Assembly: GCA_021234155.1 (NCBI GenBank)
Contig: JAJEKV010000024.1
Coordinates: forward strand, 13,798,913 to 13,862,912
Length of the DNA stretch: 64,000 nucleotides
Direction of reading: 5' to 3'
Origin: Isoetes taiwanensis
Taxonomy: Eukaryota > Streptophyta > Lycopodiopsida > Isoetales > Isoetaceae
The notes below the pieces were generated by a model, which had not been told where the DNA came from, did not search any database, and worked only from the letters and a program-made list of their open reading frames with translations. A program made the position numbers and the translations under genes. Shown in pieces: positions 46,167-57,435 of the stretch (within the stretch, counting starts at the first letter, position 1; each line of letters begins with the position of its first letter).

Positions 46167-46262
46167 CCTTTTCAGGTTGGTATGCTGAGCTTGCCTCCCT
46201 GTTATATATGGATTTTCCTTTTCAGGTTGGTATGCTGAGCTTGCCTTCATGTATATATGGAT
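46167..46262. repeat. 49-bp tandem duplication after the ARID stop
   Basis: CCTTTTCAGGTTGGTATGCT plus GAGCTTGCCT and a TATATATGGATTTT end occur twice in tandem. Each copy carries an acceptor-like TTTTCAG|G, so the duplication could create alternative 3' splice sites or lie in the 3' UTR. Confidence 0.6.
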
Positions 46263-47520
46263 TTTTACTTTTTTTGGTGAATTACATTTGTGTTCCCTGG
46301 AACAAGAAATATCTCTTGAGCCTGTGAAGTCCTGTGAACTATAGTAATCTCATGTGGCATCAACTTAACAAGTTTGGAGATGGCTACTATTTGTGGGGAT
46401 TGTTCTGAAAAAATATGATACTGGATATGGCGTGAATCATGGACAGGATACTTTTGGATGCACCATTTGTATACTTTGTACCACAGTCAGGAGTATTACA
46501 GATTACGCCTGAAACTCACTTATTCCTTAGTGATATCAAAACGAAAAATAAAATTAAATCTTAACTGTTCAGATGAATCCAGGAACATCTGCTTCTGACA
46601 TGCTTATGGAGACACATGAAAATATATAGAAGTTCGAAACATGGATGTAAAGAAGGAATGGCCAAATAGCTAGCAATTTTGGAAACGCTTTTTACCAGCC
46701 CTGACTTTATGTGTGGAAGAGGATGGATAATGAAAAGAAGCATATTAGGTTGTACTATCATATCCCGGGGCTGACAGATGGATATTCTTCTGAAAAACGT
46801 GGGTCATTGTTCAAGGATGAAACGTGTTCTTGGTGAGATAAAAGTGCACTATTGGTTTTTCCATGAAGGTCTTGGAGTTAGAAATTTGGCAATTGAAGAA
46901 TTTGTTGCAGACAGAAAAAAGTTTTGTACGTTTGGCAAGAGGAGCCAAGCTTTTTTTTTTTTTAAAAAGGATGGGTTAACAACACTGTTTGCATGTCACA
47001 TTCGAATTAACACTCATGAATAAGCACACTGCATAGAAACCCAGCCTTAATGCATCATCAGTTGTTTGTCCTTGTTTTATCATAGATTTATCTCATGGAC
47101 ACTTGCCGTAATCTGAATATTGATCTTTAACCATGGCTACTACATAATAAATGCAGGCAAGGCCAAAACAAAACTACACAATAATTGCAGGCAAGGCCAA
47201 AACAAAAGAGCTTTTCGCCATCAAAAGTTTAGGCTGTCATCAAAATCCTCTAAGATAAGAATAAAGTGATTCCATGTTGCAAAAGTTAAGATAAGGAGAC
47301 GGGAAACTATAGCAGACATTGTTGCTTCTTTTCTTATTATGAAAAAGATAAAGGGGGTACTGAGTACTTCTTACTTGTTAAGTTATTCATATGCCTGGAT
47401 GCTTACAATCCCAAATAACATCCAACTTTTATCCCATGTTCTGTTCTTATCACACAGATCATAGGAATGCTGTAAAAAATAATATGCCTCATACATAACA
47501 ATTGATTAAGCTTCAGTGCT
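46263..47520. other. Intergenic region between converging genes
   Basis: This probably holds the 3' UTRs of the ARID gene (+) and phospholipase gene (-). A GGCAAGGCCAAAACAAAA motif is duplicated near 47158 and 47191. No other gene is visible. Confidence 0.4.
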
Positions 47521-49149
47521 TTAAAGTGGACAACAGCAGGAAGGTGCAAATTTGCGTGATTTGACCCTCCACACAATATCCTCTTCACATTGTCCTTTTT
47601 CAAGAGCATCACAACCAGATTTGATGTACTGCTTTGAGGCGTCTTCCGCAAAGGTTTTGGCTTCGTCCATGCTCATTTTCTTGCATGTCTCAAAGTCCTC
47701 ATCTCCTCTTAGATGAGATGCCAGCTGAACCATTTCCAACTGGAATTGGGTTAATACTTTGGTCTTATGCACAGTCACTTCAGGATCTGGCACGCTGGGA
47801 AGATTCTCTGCAATGGAAAACATAGTATCAAAATGTCTCCTAAGTTGGATTAAAACAATAGTCTTTAACTAGTTAAGTACCTGGACAATCTGTTCTAGGT
47901 GTGTCTCTGTTGATGACGCTCTCAAATGTGCCTGCCCATTCATCCCTTCTAGTTAGAGGAGCTCCAAGTTTGAATAATTTCCTTACGGTTGCTGGCAATG
48001 AAGAATGCTCGAATTGAGAATATGCAGAAGGTCCTTTGGGTTCATGCAAAACTACAAGGGCAGGAAGGAAGTTAATCAATGTTTGATATCTAAAAAAATG
48101 AAGAATGTAGAACCTGGTACATTGATTAATAACTGACCTGTGCCCCTTTCAATCCAGGGGGATATAAAGAATGTAGGAACTCTTACTCCAAGTCTGTCAA
48201 AACCAAACTTGTAATCATCAGGAGAAGTGAGGCCATCTGGATTTGGCACATTTTTAACAGGGGTAGGCACGTGATCAAAGAATCCACCATGTTCATCATA
48301 TGTGATGAAAAACAAAATCTCATTCCATTGGGGGCTGGCTCTCAATGTCTCATAAATGTCCTTCACAAGTTTCTGGCCTTCTCGGACATCATGAGGAGGA
48401 TGATCATCATTGGCAGCTGAGCCTAGCACATTATAATAGCTTGGTTCAATCACTACATAGTTGGGCAATTTGCCTTCCTTTGCATGCCTTTTGAAGAAGC
48501 CATATTCAAAGAACTTGGTTAAATACTTGGGTTTTCTTAAATTCCTATAGAAGAGCGTTCCAGGAACTTGTTGAAAATAAATGCCAAAATTGAGCCCTGC
48601 TTCATGGACCGATTCAAAAACTGTCTTTTGAGGAAATCCAGCTATAAAATCTTTTGTCAAATTGGCAATTGCTCCATTAGAAGTTGTAGAGTGGATGAAC
48701 ATTCTGTTCGGCTGTGTAAGCGTAGGGATTGAACTAAACCATTTATCACATATTGCAAATTCTGTTACTAGGGTCTTGAAACAGGGCAGCACATCTGGGT
48801 CATAGGCGCTCATTACATGCTTGGATAATCCAGCTTCTTTGGTTTCAGCCTGTTGAGCAAATCCATTCATGGGAGGAGGATCTGCAGAAGTATCATCTTT
48901 ATTTCCAAATACTTGCTCTGCCACTGCTTCAAATGTATGGTCTGGATCTGAAATAACAAATTGAGCAGTATCTGAGACAGAAACAGAACCTGATTCTGGT
49001 TGTGCAGTGTTTAGCGGGTTTGAAAAGCTGCTTTTTAATCCATCTATTTCAGGATTTAGTCGATTGAACCATCCGAGTATGTGATCAAAGGATCTGTTCT
49101 CCAGTATCAAAACCACAACTGTCTTGATTGGCCCCTCGATTCCACCCAT
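47521..49149 (-). CDS. Non-specific phospholipase C (phosphoesterase family)
   Basis: Three exons join to 489 residues: 49149-48138, 48051-47881 and 47807-47521, with GT-AG introns and matching phases. Plant NPCs hydrolyse common phospholipids such as phosphatidylcholine to diacylglycerol and a phosphorylated head group. The family motifs are present: [15 protein letters not shown] (residues 14-28), [16 protein letters not shown] (145-160), [16 protein letters not shown] (247-262), [16 protein letters not shown] (283-298) and [20 protein letters not shown] (317-336). Exon 2 adds [20 protein letters not shown] and [10 protein letters not shown]. Length is near the usual 510-530. The N-terminus [12 protein letters not shown] lacks a signal peptide, as in cytosolic or membrane-associated NPCs. 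No disabling change is seen, so it is probably functional. Confidence 0.92.
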
Positions 49150-49487
49150 TTTTTTTGTCGCTCGGTTGAAATAATCTTATCTTGGGCTGAGATCTGATAG
49201 TATTATTCGAATCAATCTTAGCTGCCTTGCGAACTGCGAAGTTTTCATATAGATCGAGTCAAACTATGCCGCTATTCCATTCCATAAACTAGCCCATTGA
49301 CTCGAGAAACGTTTAAAATGTTAAACACCTTTGTTAAATGTTTGCCAGCTATTTGCAACTTTACACTTTATACAGGACCAGAAAGTTCTAAATAGATTAA
49401 TCCATTTTCTGCCTTTGCTGGGAAACAACTAAGCTCATCCATGCTCATATGGTATGACTCATATTACTTTATGGACTTATGTCCTCC
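49150..49487 (-). promoter_or_regulatory. Upstream region of the phospholipase C gene
   Basis: The 5' flank of the minus-strand gene. I see no clear TATA box. CTTATCTTGGGC, containing a GATA-type motif on the minus strand, lies about 25 bp from the ATG. Regulation cannot be read further. Confidence 0.3.
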
Positions 49488-49686
49488 AAGGTAAGGTTAT
49501 TGGTTTGGCCAACGATAACCAAAATGCATGAACAAGCATGTACGTTCTAGGCCAAGTATTTGGCACGTAAGGCCAAGCCCCAAAGGCTGGGCTGAGGCCT
49601 TATGTGCCAAATATCTAGCCGAGGATGTACAACCGAGGCCACGCATTCTTGGTTATCATCCGAGGCAAATACCAGTAACCACCTTA
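49488..49686. mobile_element. 199-bp foldback (MITE-like) element
   Basis: The two halves are imperfect inverse copies over about 95 bp. AAGGTAAGGTTATTGG..GATAACCAA..GGCCAAGTATTTGGCACGT on the left pairs with ACGTGCCAAATA-like..GGTTATCATCC..GGTAACCACCTT on the right, around a CCCCAAAGGCTGGGC centre. No coding. Further TACTGATAA/TTATCAGTA inverted motifs follow at 49706-49793. Confidence 0.6.
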
Positions 49687-49793
49687 TCAGACTTATATAG
49701 GTGGAATAGTACTGATAATTAGTTCTCAATACTCTTCCAGTATTAATTATCAGTACTCCTCCAGTATTGTTTATCAGTACTGCACCAATACTG

Positions 49794-50082
49794 ATAACTA
49801 AAAAACAAACTCACTTTACACACAAGTCTGATAAGGTCTATGCCTGCAACTACAATAACTATCACGTAGCTTGCTATTGGGGAAATAATCTAGCATCGAC
49901 ATTATTCAATAAAATCCTTGAACCCAAGGACCTCTAACTGCAATTATCTCTAGCCACTGTAAAGCATTGGATGAAGTTACAAATGGGCCGTGTTTCAGGC
50001 CAATTCAATTGCCACTAATAGCCTTTACAGATGTTTTACATTATCATAATTTTGAACTCCATGTCTCATATATAGTAGCCTA
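49794..50082. other. No recognisable feature
   Basis: Plain sequence between the foldback element and the Helitron end. Confidence 0.3.
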
Positions 50083-50112
50083 CTAGTAAATGGGTGCCCG
50101 GCGTTGCCGGGC
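50083..50112 (-). mobile_element. Helitron 3' terminus (minus-strand element)
   Basis: On the minus strand the sequence reads a GC-rich hairpin GCCCGGCAACGCCGGGC (50112-50096), a short spacer, and ends ACTAG followed by T. A 16-20 bp hairpin about 10 nt before a CTAG end, inserted next to T, is the diagnostic 3' structure of plant Helitrons. The body would extend to higher coordinates. No Rep/helicase is visible and the 5' TC end is not identified, so it is non-autonomous or truncated. Confidence 0.65.
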
Positions 50113-53100
50113 TGATGTTCTGGCATGTGTTTCTGATGCAACCTGCCAATCTTTCTGATGTATGTCTGACCTTTTTTTAATGTTGAACATGAGAGAGTTG
50201 TTTTACAAAGACTTTTACAAATAATGTCGAGGGATTTTTGTGCATTTGGCTTTTTTACAAATAATATTGTAATAAAAATAAAAAATATATTGATTATGTT
50301 ATGACCCTAACTCTTGTTGTAAACATTTTTTGTATATCATCCACTCATATGCAACTCATGAAACAAATGAAACAAATGTCGGTCTTTTCTCAAGAAAAAA
50401 TTGTCTTGTGATGCTTAGGTAGTTGTCGAGCATTGTTTGGGTGTTGCTTCGGCTAAGCTCTTAGAGAAGTGTCATTTTGTCTGGCATTGCTTGAGGATAA
50501 GTTGACTTGGTCGAGCAATGGCTAAAGTTAGAGAAGTATGCATTAAGTGTTGCAAGCTCAATTTTTTAGTTTTTGCTCATGCTTGTGTGGATTGCAGGCG
50601 TCAAATGGAAGGAATATTCTATATCATGCCAAAATCGAAAATAGGCATTGATAACTTCGAGCCATGAAATATGCAGGTGAAAATGAGATGTATATTAATG
50701 GTTGCATTTTTTTGGTACCTTGTGCTTTGCATAAAATTTTTACTTGGTAGATATTCAATACGTGATCTAGATGGAGAGAGCATGAATGTTCTATACTTCC
50801 TGTCTTACCCATATGCTTTGGAGGTAAAAAAAAGTAGCATCTTTGCTTGATCAATTTTGGGGCATGATTTTTGCTCCACTGTTCTAGAAGTTAGACAGAT
50901 AAACACTTCTCGTGATTGACACAACAGAAAGAAATACAGAATGATCAAATTCGGCCCCGATACAATAGAGAGAGAATTCAAGGATTAGGTCCTAATACAT
51001 TGGAAAAATTGTCGAAGCATCTTCTTGACAAATGAAACTTATACAAGAAGAAGATTTAAAAATGATATCCACCACATTTGAAAAATTGCAAAAGCAAGAT
51101 AGGTACTATTGCAGGCTTGATAATAGAGCAATCAACGGAAAATGACCTATGATATTTCCTACTTTGTGGAGAATATAGACATGAAAGACCTTACATCCGT
51201 ATGCTATTTGAACAACCTAATATGAAATATTTGTTGCAGATAAATAGGATAATGCAGGTCAACACGAAGCAGGACATGTAAATAGCAGACATGATGGAGA
51301 ACATTCCGGATTTATTATATAAAATTGTTATAGTTCTAGAAACTGGTTTTCTTGCCCACAAGCTTGTAGAATATTATGTCCGATTTCCCATGGAAAATAA
51401 AATGAGACAAAGTTACATCTAGGGTAAAGAGCTTACGTAAAAGCGACCTTGGATCAATGGATCTTGGCTTAAAACGTATTCATGCATTGCAAGAGCCGGA
51501 TTAAAGCACAACAAAAGAAAACTTTCTACAATATAAGAAGTTTACCCGCAAGCTTCTTTTCTTGTTGTTGCAAGCAAAGCGGGAACTTTCTTCATACACA
51601 AAACACCGAGTATCCTCACAAATCACTTCCTTGCTTGCTACTACAATCAATGCCGAGACAATCATAAGAGTGGAGTCATGAATGGAAGGCGATACCAAGC
51701 CCTAGACTTGCAACTTTAGATGGCTAGGATGTTTTACCAACAACATCTAATAACACAATCTAACAAAATGAGAGGCACCACCACAGTTCAACAAAATGAG
51801 AGTGAATTTCACATGCATCAAAAATCAAAATGCCAACCGGTGAATGTGGAATGGATCGCAATAGATTAGTCCTCCGATTAATTACCTTGAAAGAGTAAAT
51901 AGATGAATGATGAGAAGCCTTAATCGCCGCCCCTCATGGAAACAACGTAAGTGTTTTCTTTTTAAACTTACGCTCTGACTTCAATCTTCAACCTCCCGGC
52001 CCGGGCTCCAAAACGTAGCGTGAGCTCCACCACGGGGCCCCCTTGATTTCCAACACAGGCCGTAAGCTTTGGATGACGAAATAGTGGTGGCCTCCAAAGG
52101 AAAAGTCTAATAAGGAAACATTATAGGAGGTTCTACCATAATTCTCAGAGAGAAGAAAATCACCTACTCAATAAGAACCTCCACATAAAACGAACCTAGG
52201 GCTACTTTAGCTGAAAATTTTCACGCCAAATTCGTTATTCCAGAGCTACAATGACCCGATTCACGGAGTTCCAAATGCTCTGCTCCAAGAAAATGTCTTG
52301 CAGCTTCTGTAAAAATCCAAGACAAATAAAACAGGGTTTAGGTGTTAGAATTCTACCTGCCAGCGATTTCTCTGTAAGAAGATGCCTGATGTGATGGATC
52401 AGCAGCCTCTAAGACTGTCTTGGCCAGCTATGCTCCCATTCTGCTCCTGCGATTGCCACAGAAAAACAACGATGGAAGGATTTTGATCCTTGGGGCCACA
52501 TAAGATTTTCCTACAATAAACAAAAGGTACAAATCTGCAGATATGGAAGAAGGGCAAGCAACAATCCAGCCAATTAAAAGCAAAAACAAAAAATCATAGA
52601 GGGCTGACCTAATCCGGTATGCATTTACAGAGAAATAAAGCAATTTTGAAGAGATTGCACAAAAACTATGAAAAAAAACGTGCACGGTGTTTACTGAGAA
52701 CGATTTGCCAAACAAACCTGCTGGAGTGTTGCCACATTAAATGGCTTCCACCATTTTTTGAGCAGTGAAGAAGTAACGGAAGGATGCCAGATAATTAGCC
52801 GATGTAAAAAGTACTCCATAGTGGTAAGAAAACCTCAGCAACGAAGCTCTGCACTAAATAAATGACCTATGGAAGCCTTGAATCTCCTGTTGAACATTGC
52901 AAAATTAGATAAGATGCAAACCACTTGAATATAGATAAGCTGCAAACCCAAATAAAATCGTAAAACTGACATAACAAATTGAACATGCAAAGAATCGATT
53001 TCAATTGAAAAGAGTAGATCTGCTGCTCTATGCATCGGCTTTCCAGGTTTGAAAAACAAACTGAGGCTCGCTGGAGAGAAGAGCTAAAATCGAAGCGAAA

Positions 53101-53600
53101 CATCGATCGCCTTCTCCACATCTTTATCCATAGCTGTCCTCCGAGAAGCCATAATCATGGCCGCGAGGAGGACTTAAGAAACGCTCTGCCTAAAAAACGT
53201 CTAGGGTTTAAAAAAAATGAAAAGTGCCGCACGGGTAAAGGGCAAAAGTGCAAAAAAAAGTTATAAAGCTTTCCGATTCCAAAATCACGCTTTTGGCCGG
53301 AAAAAGGAGTGTTACCGGCGGCCGGAAAAAAGAGGACACCCACCTCCAAAAACATTTTAAGTAAGTAGATATATCTCCCAATCAAATTGAATTGACATTG
53401 TTTGGAGTTTGAATAAGCCATTTGGACAAATTAAGACTCGAATGACGATATAAAAGAGACCAACAAGAGAACCGTGAGGGTAGGAAGGTCGTCTAGTTGC
53501 ACTTTTCATAAAACCTCCCCGATTTTGTTTTTGAAACCTTCCCAATTTTCAACGAAAACCTCTCCAATTATTTTTGGAACAAGTTGGGGAGGTTTCCATC
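50113..53600. other. Unassigned region, possibly Helitron body with gene scraps
   Basis: No intact gene. At 53170-52860 the minus strand has ATG followed by MASRRTAMDKDVEKAIDVSL and, in the next frame, SSSLQRASVCFSNLES, which could be a captured 5' exon with upstream TCCGGCCGCC-type leader sequence. Other frames are short and overlapping. Fragment capture is typical for Helitrons, but the link is inferred. Confidence 0.3.
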
Positions 53601-53601
53601 C

Positions 53602-53660
<59 letters not shown>

Positions 53661-53661
53661 C
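53601..53661. repeat. (CAA)n microsatellite
   Basis: About 20 CAA units in a row, followed by GATGACAACAACA. Poly-Thr frames across it are artefacts. Confidence 0.95.
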
Positions 53662-55337
53662 GATGACAACAACATAGCCATGTCTAACATTCTATGCAAT
53701 GTAGAACAACAGTCACAACGCGGAGCTGTATGACTGGGCCCATCATTCGCACTTATTTAGCCCGTAACGAGGTTGAAATCTGGAGCCTAGTGGCATCCCT
53801 TGCTACCTAGAATGGCTTGAAGCAGGTGCAGAAAGCGTTCTTCGCATAGCCACTGGAACTGAAATCCACGGTTCCATATCAAATATTGCTGCATGAGACA
53901 TGTTCCTTGCCTCTTTAGGGAACACCCCTTGATCGCCACATCGTCTACTTTCAGAAGGTGGTCAGTATGGATGATGTCCACCTCCCAACCTGGCTTACAC
54001 CGTGGCAATGGAACTCCAATGGCCTGCTGGAAGGAAAAACGAGTTCAATGGCTAGCAAGATAGAATGTGCAAGAGTACAGGTCCATACAGGTACAAACAG
54101 AAGAGGATAGCCATAGTTTGAAACAGTATCTTGACCCTTGCTTCCTTAGCAAGCTTTGGGATGTTAGCGCCCTTGAACATGTCAAGACAACACATTACCA
54201 ACACCACGTAAACTCCACACTGGAATGGGGTCTACAATGCTATCTGGGTACACTTTTGCCCATGAAAAAGCGCAAACTCATCGCCTCAATTCGCACGGGC
54301 TTACTGTCTCAGAATTGAGACAGACAGATGGATTGGAGAGCCATGCCAAAATAGGCTTTGTCAGTGCTGCCAAGTGGGAGCCCTTGAGGATGAATGTCAC
54401 ACTCTTCAGAGTTGTCCGACGTATGATCACATCCGGCACGCTACATTGAGTTGGCCAGGCACCTGATACCTGCTACGAATAAGACATAATGCATACAATA
54501 AAACAAAGCAATAGCACAAGAAATGACTTTACGCTCCTTGGAAAATATGTCTACATCAATAAGATTCTACATCCAACTTTGTAAGAGCTTCTGGTAGATA
54601 TGCCAAGGCTTTGTGTTATCAACACTCAATGCTTGCGATGAGGTACTAAACATGCCTTGATATTCATCTAATACCTATATTAAAGACATTCTAGTACAAA
54701 TTAGATAGGTTCATAGTTTTTGTTATATAGAAAATCAGTTAAGTGGTATGTGAAAAAAAACCCCAGCCAAAACTAGCATTGACAGCAACTAACTAGCATG
54801 AACATCTAACTTGATCAATCCGTTGCAATAATATTGTCAAGATTAAACATCCAAGATGGCACTTCTATTCCAGGACGTCAATTATTTAGGATATATCCTA
54901 GACATGGACATACATCAGACTCCAAGTCTATTTGTCACCAAAGATGAACAATTCCATCTAAAACATAGGTATAAAAAAGTTGAATCTAAAGACTAAACCT
55001 TGATTTGAATGATCTATTATGGGTACAAGGTTTAATGTGAAATGCTAGTCAGCGAGCAGGTTACTAATAGTCAAACCCATCTTATTCTCAAGGTGAGAAC
55101 TTACCAACACATGTTGCTTAAATAAGTAGGCTTTACATGTTATATCTAGAACTATAAATAGGCTTTTAGAAAGCTTATTTTATATTTTCCATTTTGAATA
55201 TCCACACTAGATTATGATCAGTATGTGTTAGATAGTAAAATTTGTCTTCTTTGATCCAATATGTTATTCCATTTTCTTCTTCATGGAGGATTAGTCTTAT
55301 AATTAACTCATGTAATACATCAATGCCAACTCTGTCT
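53662..55337. other. No recognisable gene
   Basis: Short frames on both strands without a family signature. It is AT-rich toward the right. Confidence 0.3.
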
Positions 55338-55537
55338 TTAGATTTAGTATGTACAAGCAATATAAAGTATCTTGCTATTTTAGTAACATGCACTGGAATA
55401 TTATAGTGTATCAATTATGAAAATAAATCCAAACTTCTTTAGATTTAGTATGTACAAGCAATATAAAGTATCTTTCTATTTTACTAACATGCACTGGAAT
55501 ATTATAGCGTATCAATTATGAAAATAAATCCAAACTT
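55338..55537. repeat. Tandem repeat, two copies of 100 bp
   Basis: Units start TTTAGATTTAGTATGTACAA at 55338 and 55438 and differ at about three positions. They lie just outside the Mutator-like element. Confidence 0.85.
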
Positions 55538-55879
55538 TTACATGTTTGTGTATTTAACCCATTCAACCAATGGGGTTGGCCATGCCAATTTTGCACATTA
55601 GCAATATAGATTTCAGCAGATACATTAAAGTAAACGAGATGGATTAGGTGTTTCAAGAAAGGAAAAAAATTATGAAATGCCATTATGTGTTGTTGTATTT
55701 TCTAGTTTGCCCTTAAGCTTTTTCTTTTTTTATGAAATGTCCTTGGGGAGCAGCTACACATGTGTATAAATGTGATATGCCCCTAAAACTTTTAATATTC
55801 CATTATATGCCCCTAGGGCTTTCTGAAATGGGCTTCTTGCAAGGATGCTCCATTCTACTTGGATCTGGTTCTACAACAC

Positions 55880-56440
55880 TGCAACTCAGTCCCCCTTTTG
55901 GAATTCGACATGCATGTGAATTTCTTCTCCTTTTTCACAATTTTTCCTTTGCCATTGCATTCAACGTATAAGATTTAGAAACACCAGCCCTGCTTGGTAT
56001 TCCTTTCAATTCCATTAAATTGGACATAAAATCCTCTATTATGAGGTTTCTAAACTTTTACCAACCAACTTTTCCTGGAATTTGACCTGCATGTCAGTTT
56101 CCCTTTTCAAGGTTTTTTCTTTGCCATAACATTCAATGTAGAAGATTTAGAAACATTGGCATTGCTTGAAATTCCTTTCAATTCTATAAAATTGGACATA
56201 AAATCCTCTATTATGACTTTCCTAAGCTTTTTCCAACTTACTTTTCTTGAAATTCGACCTGCATATGAGTTTTTTTTCCTTTTCACAGTTTTTTCATTGC
56301 CGTTCGCCATTTTTTTTTCCAGGAATACCAGTATTGCTTAGAATTCCTTTCAATTCCATAAAACTGGACATAAAACCTATCTATTATGAGTTTCCAAAAC
56401 TCTTGCCTACCAGCTTTTCCTTTTCTTCTAAAGATCTCCT
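55880..56440. repeat. ~172-bp tandem array in the MULE left subterminal region
   Basis: ATTCCTTTCAATTC starts at 55999, 56171 and 56343, giving a period of 172 bp. A partial unit precedes it (GGAATTCGACATGCATGTGA near 55900). Units share TTGGACATAAAA, GACCTGCAT and TTTGCCAT blocks. Confidence 0.75.
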
Positions 56441-56639
56441 CTTTATAATGTTATGCTCCTATTCATTGTAGGCAGAAAGTCTTTAGGTTCCTAAATTTTA
56501 AGCCTGTAAGTTTTTACACAAGTTTTTACTTACTTACCATTGTAATCTACTAGGTTTAAGACCAAAGAAAGTCTAAAAAATCAAATCACAGCTTGCTTGT
56601 TGTATTCAATTATGTTAATCCATTCCATTCAATAACAGC

Positions 56640-57435
56640 GTCTAAGCTAAAAATAGACACGGAATTGGGTTGTGTTTGGTCCTCATTGGCTGATTTGAAG
56701 CTTGCTATAAAGAATCATGCAATCTCACATCATGTGATTCTTCAAGTGTTGAAGGCGAATAAAACAAGGTAAGCTTTTGTTGCTCATATAGTTTCTAGTT
56801 TCTATAAAGAATGAAATTTATTCGTATCTTATCTGTTGAATGTACATGAATTGCTCAGTTAAGTTTTATAGACTGTAAATATAGGTACAGTGATGCAATG
56901 TTGAAAATTTTATTGGGTGTCTCCACGTCTCTATAATAGAAGGTGGGCCCCAATGTGCTGTAAAAATATTTCACAATGTTTATACTTATACTGGTCCTGC
57001 TTGCCTTGGGAATACGGAAGTTAGTACAGTTTGGCTTGCAAACCATATCATTGTTAGATTTAGGGATCAACCAGGTTTAAGACCAAAGGATCTCATTGGA
57101 GATATTAGAAGGGAGAAGATGTGACTATTTCATATGGACATTCCTGGAAAGCAAAAGAGGCAGCACATCCTAACATTCTTGATGACTATTCTGAAGACTA
57201 CAAGAAACTTGAAGGGTATTGTGATGAAATTCTAAAAAGCAACCCTGGAAGTGTGGCGTTTGTATAGAAAACAATAAACTTGTAGCTTTTGATGCCTGTT
57301 TGAAAGGTTTTCGTTACCATAGACCAGTATTTGGGCTAGATGTACTCACCTCAAAGGATGATACCTTGGCATTCTCGTGCCAACAACAACTATTGATGGT
57401 AATGATGGTTTATTCCCTGTTGCATTTGGAGCAGT
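56640..57435 (+). pseudogene. MULE transposase (MudrA-like), 5' part
   Basis: The reading frame, with an apparent intron and some stops, gives SSLADLKLAIKNHAISHHVI and VLKANKTRY. It continues VYTYTGPACLGNTEVSTVWL, FRDQPGLRPKDLIGDIRRE and KLEGYCDEILKSNPGSVAFV. After a stop it reads FDACLKGFRYHRPVFGLDV, the start of the DDE domain with its first Asp. Then TTIDGNDGLFPVAFGAVD matches the next conserved block. The order corresponds to the N-terminal MuDR region and the catalytic domain of plant MULEs. Stops after RREKM and after VAFV break it. The gene is interrupted at 57435 by an LTR retrotransposon and resumes at 60426. Confidence 0.75.

Noticed and set aside
53474-53677. Poly-threonine ORF
   Set aside because: It is a translation of a (CAA)n microsatellite.
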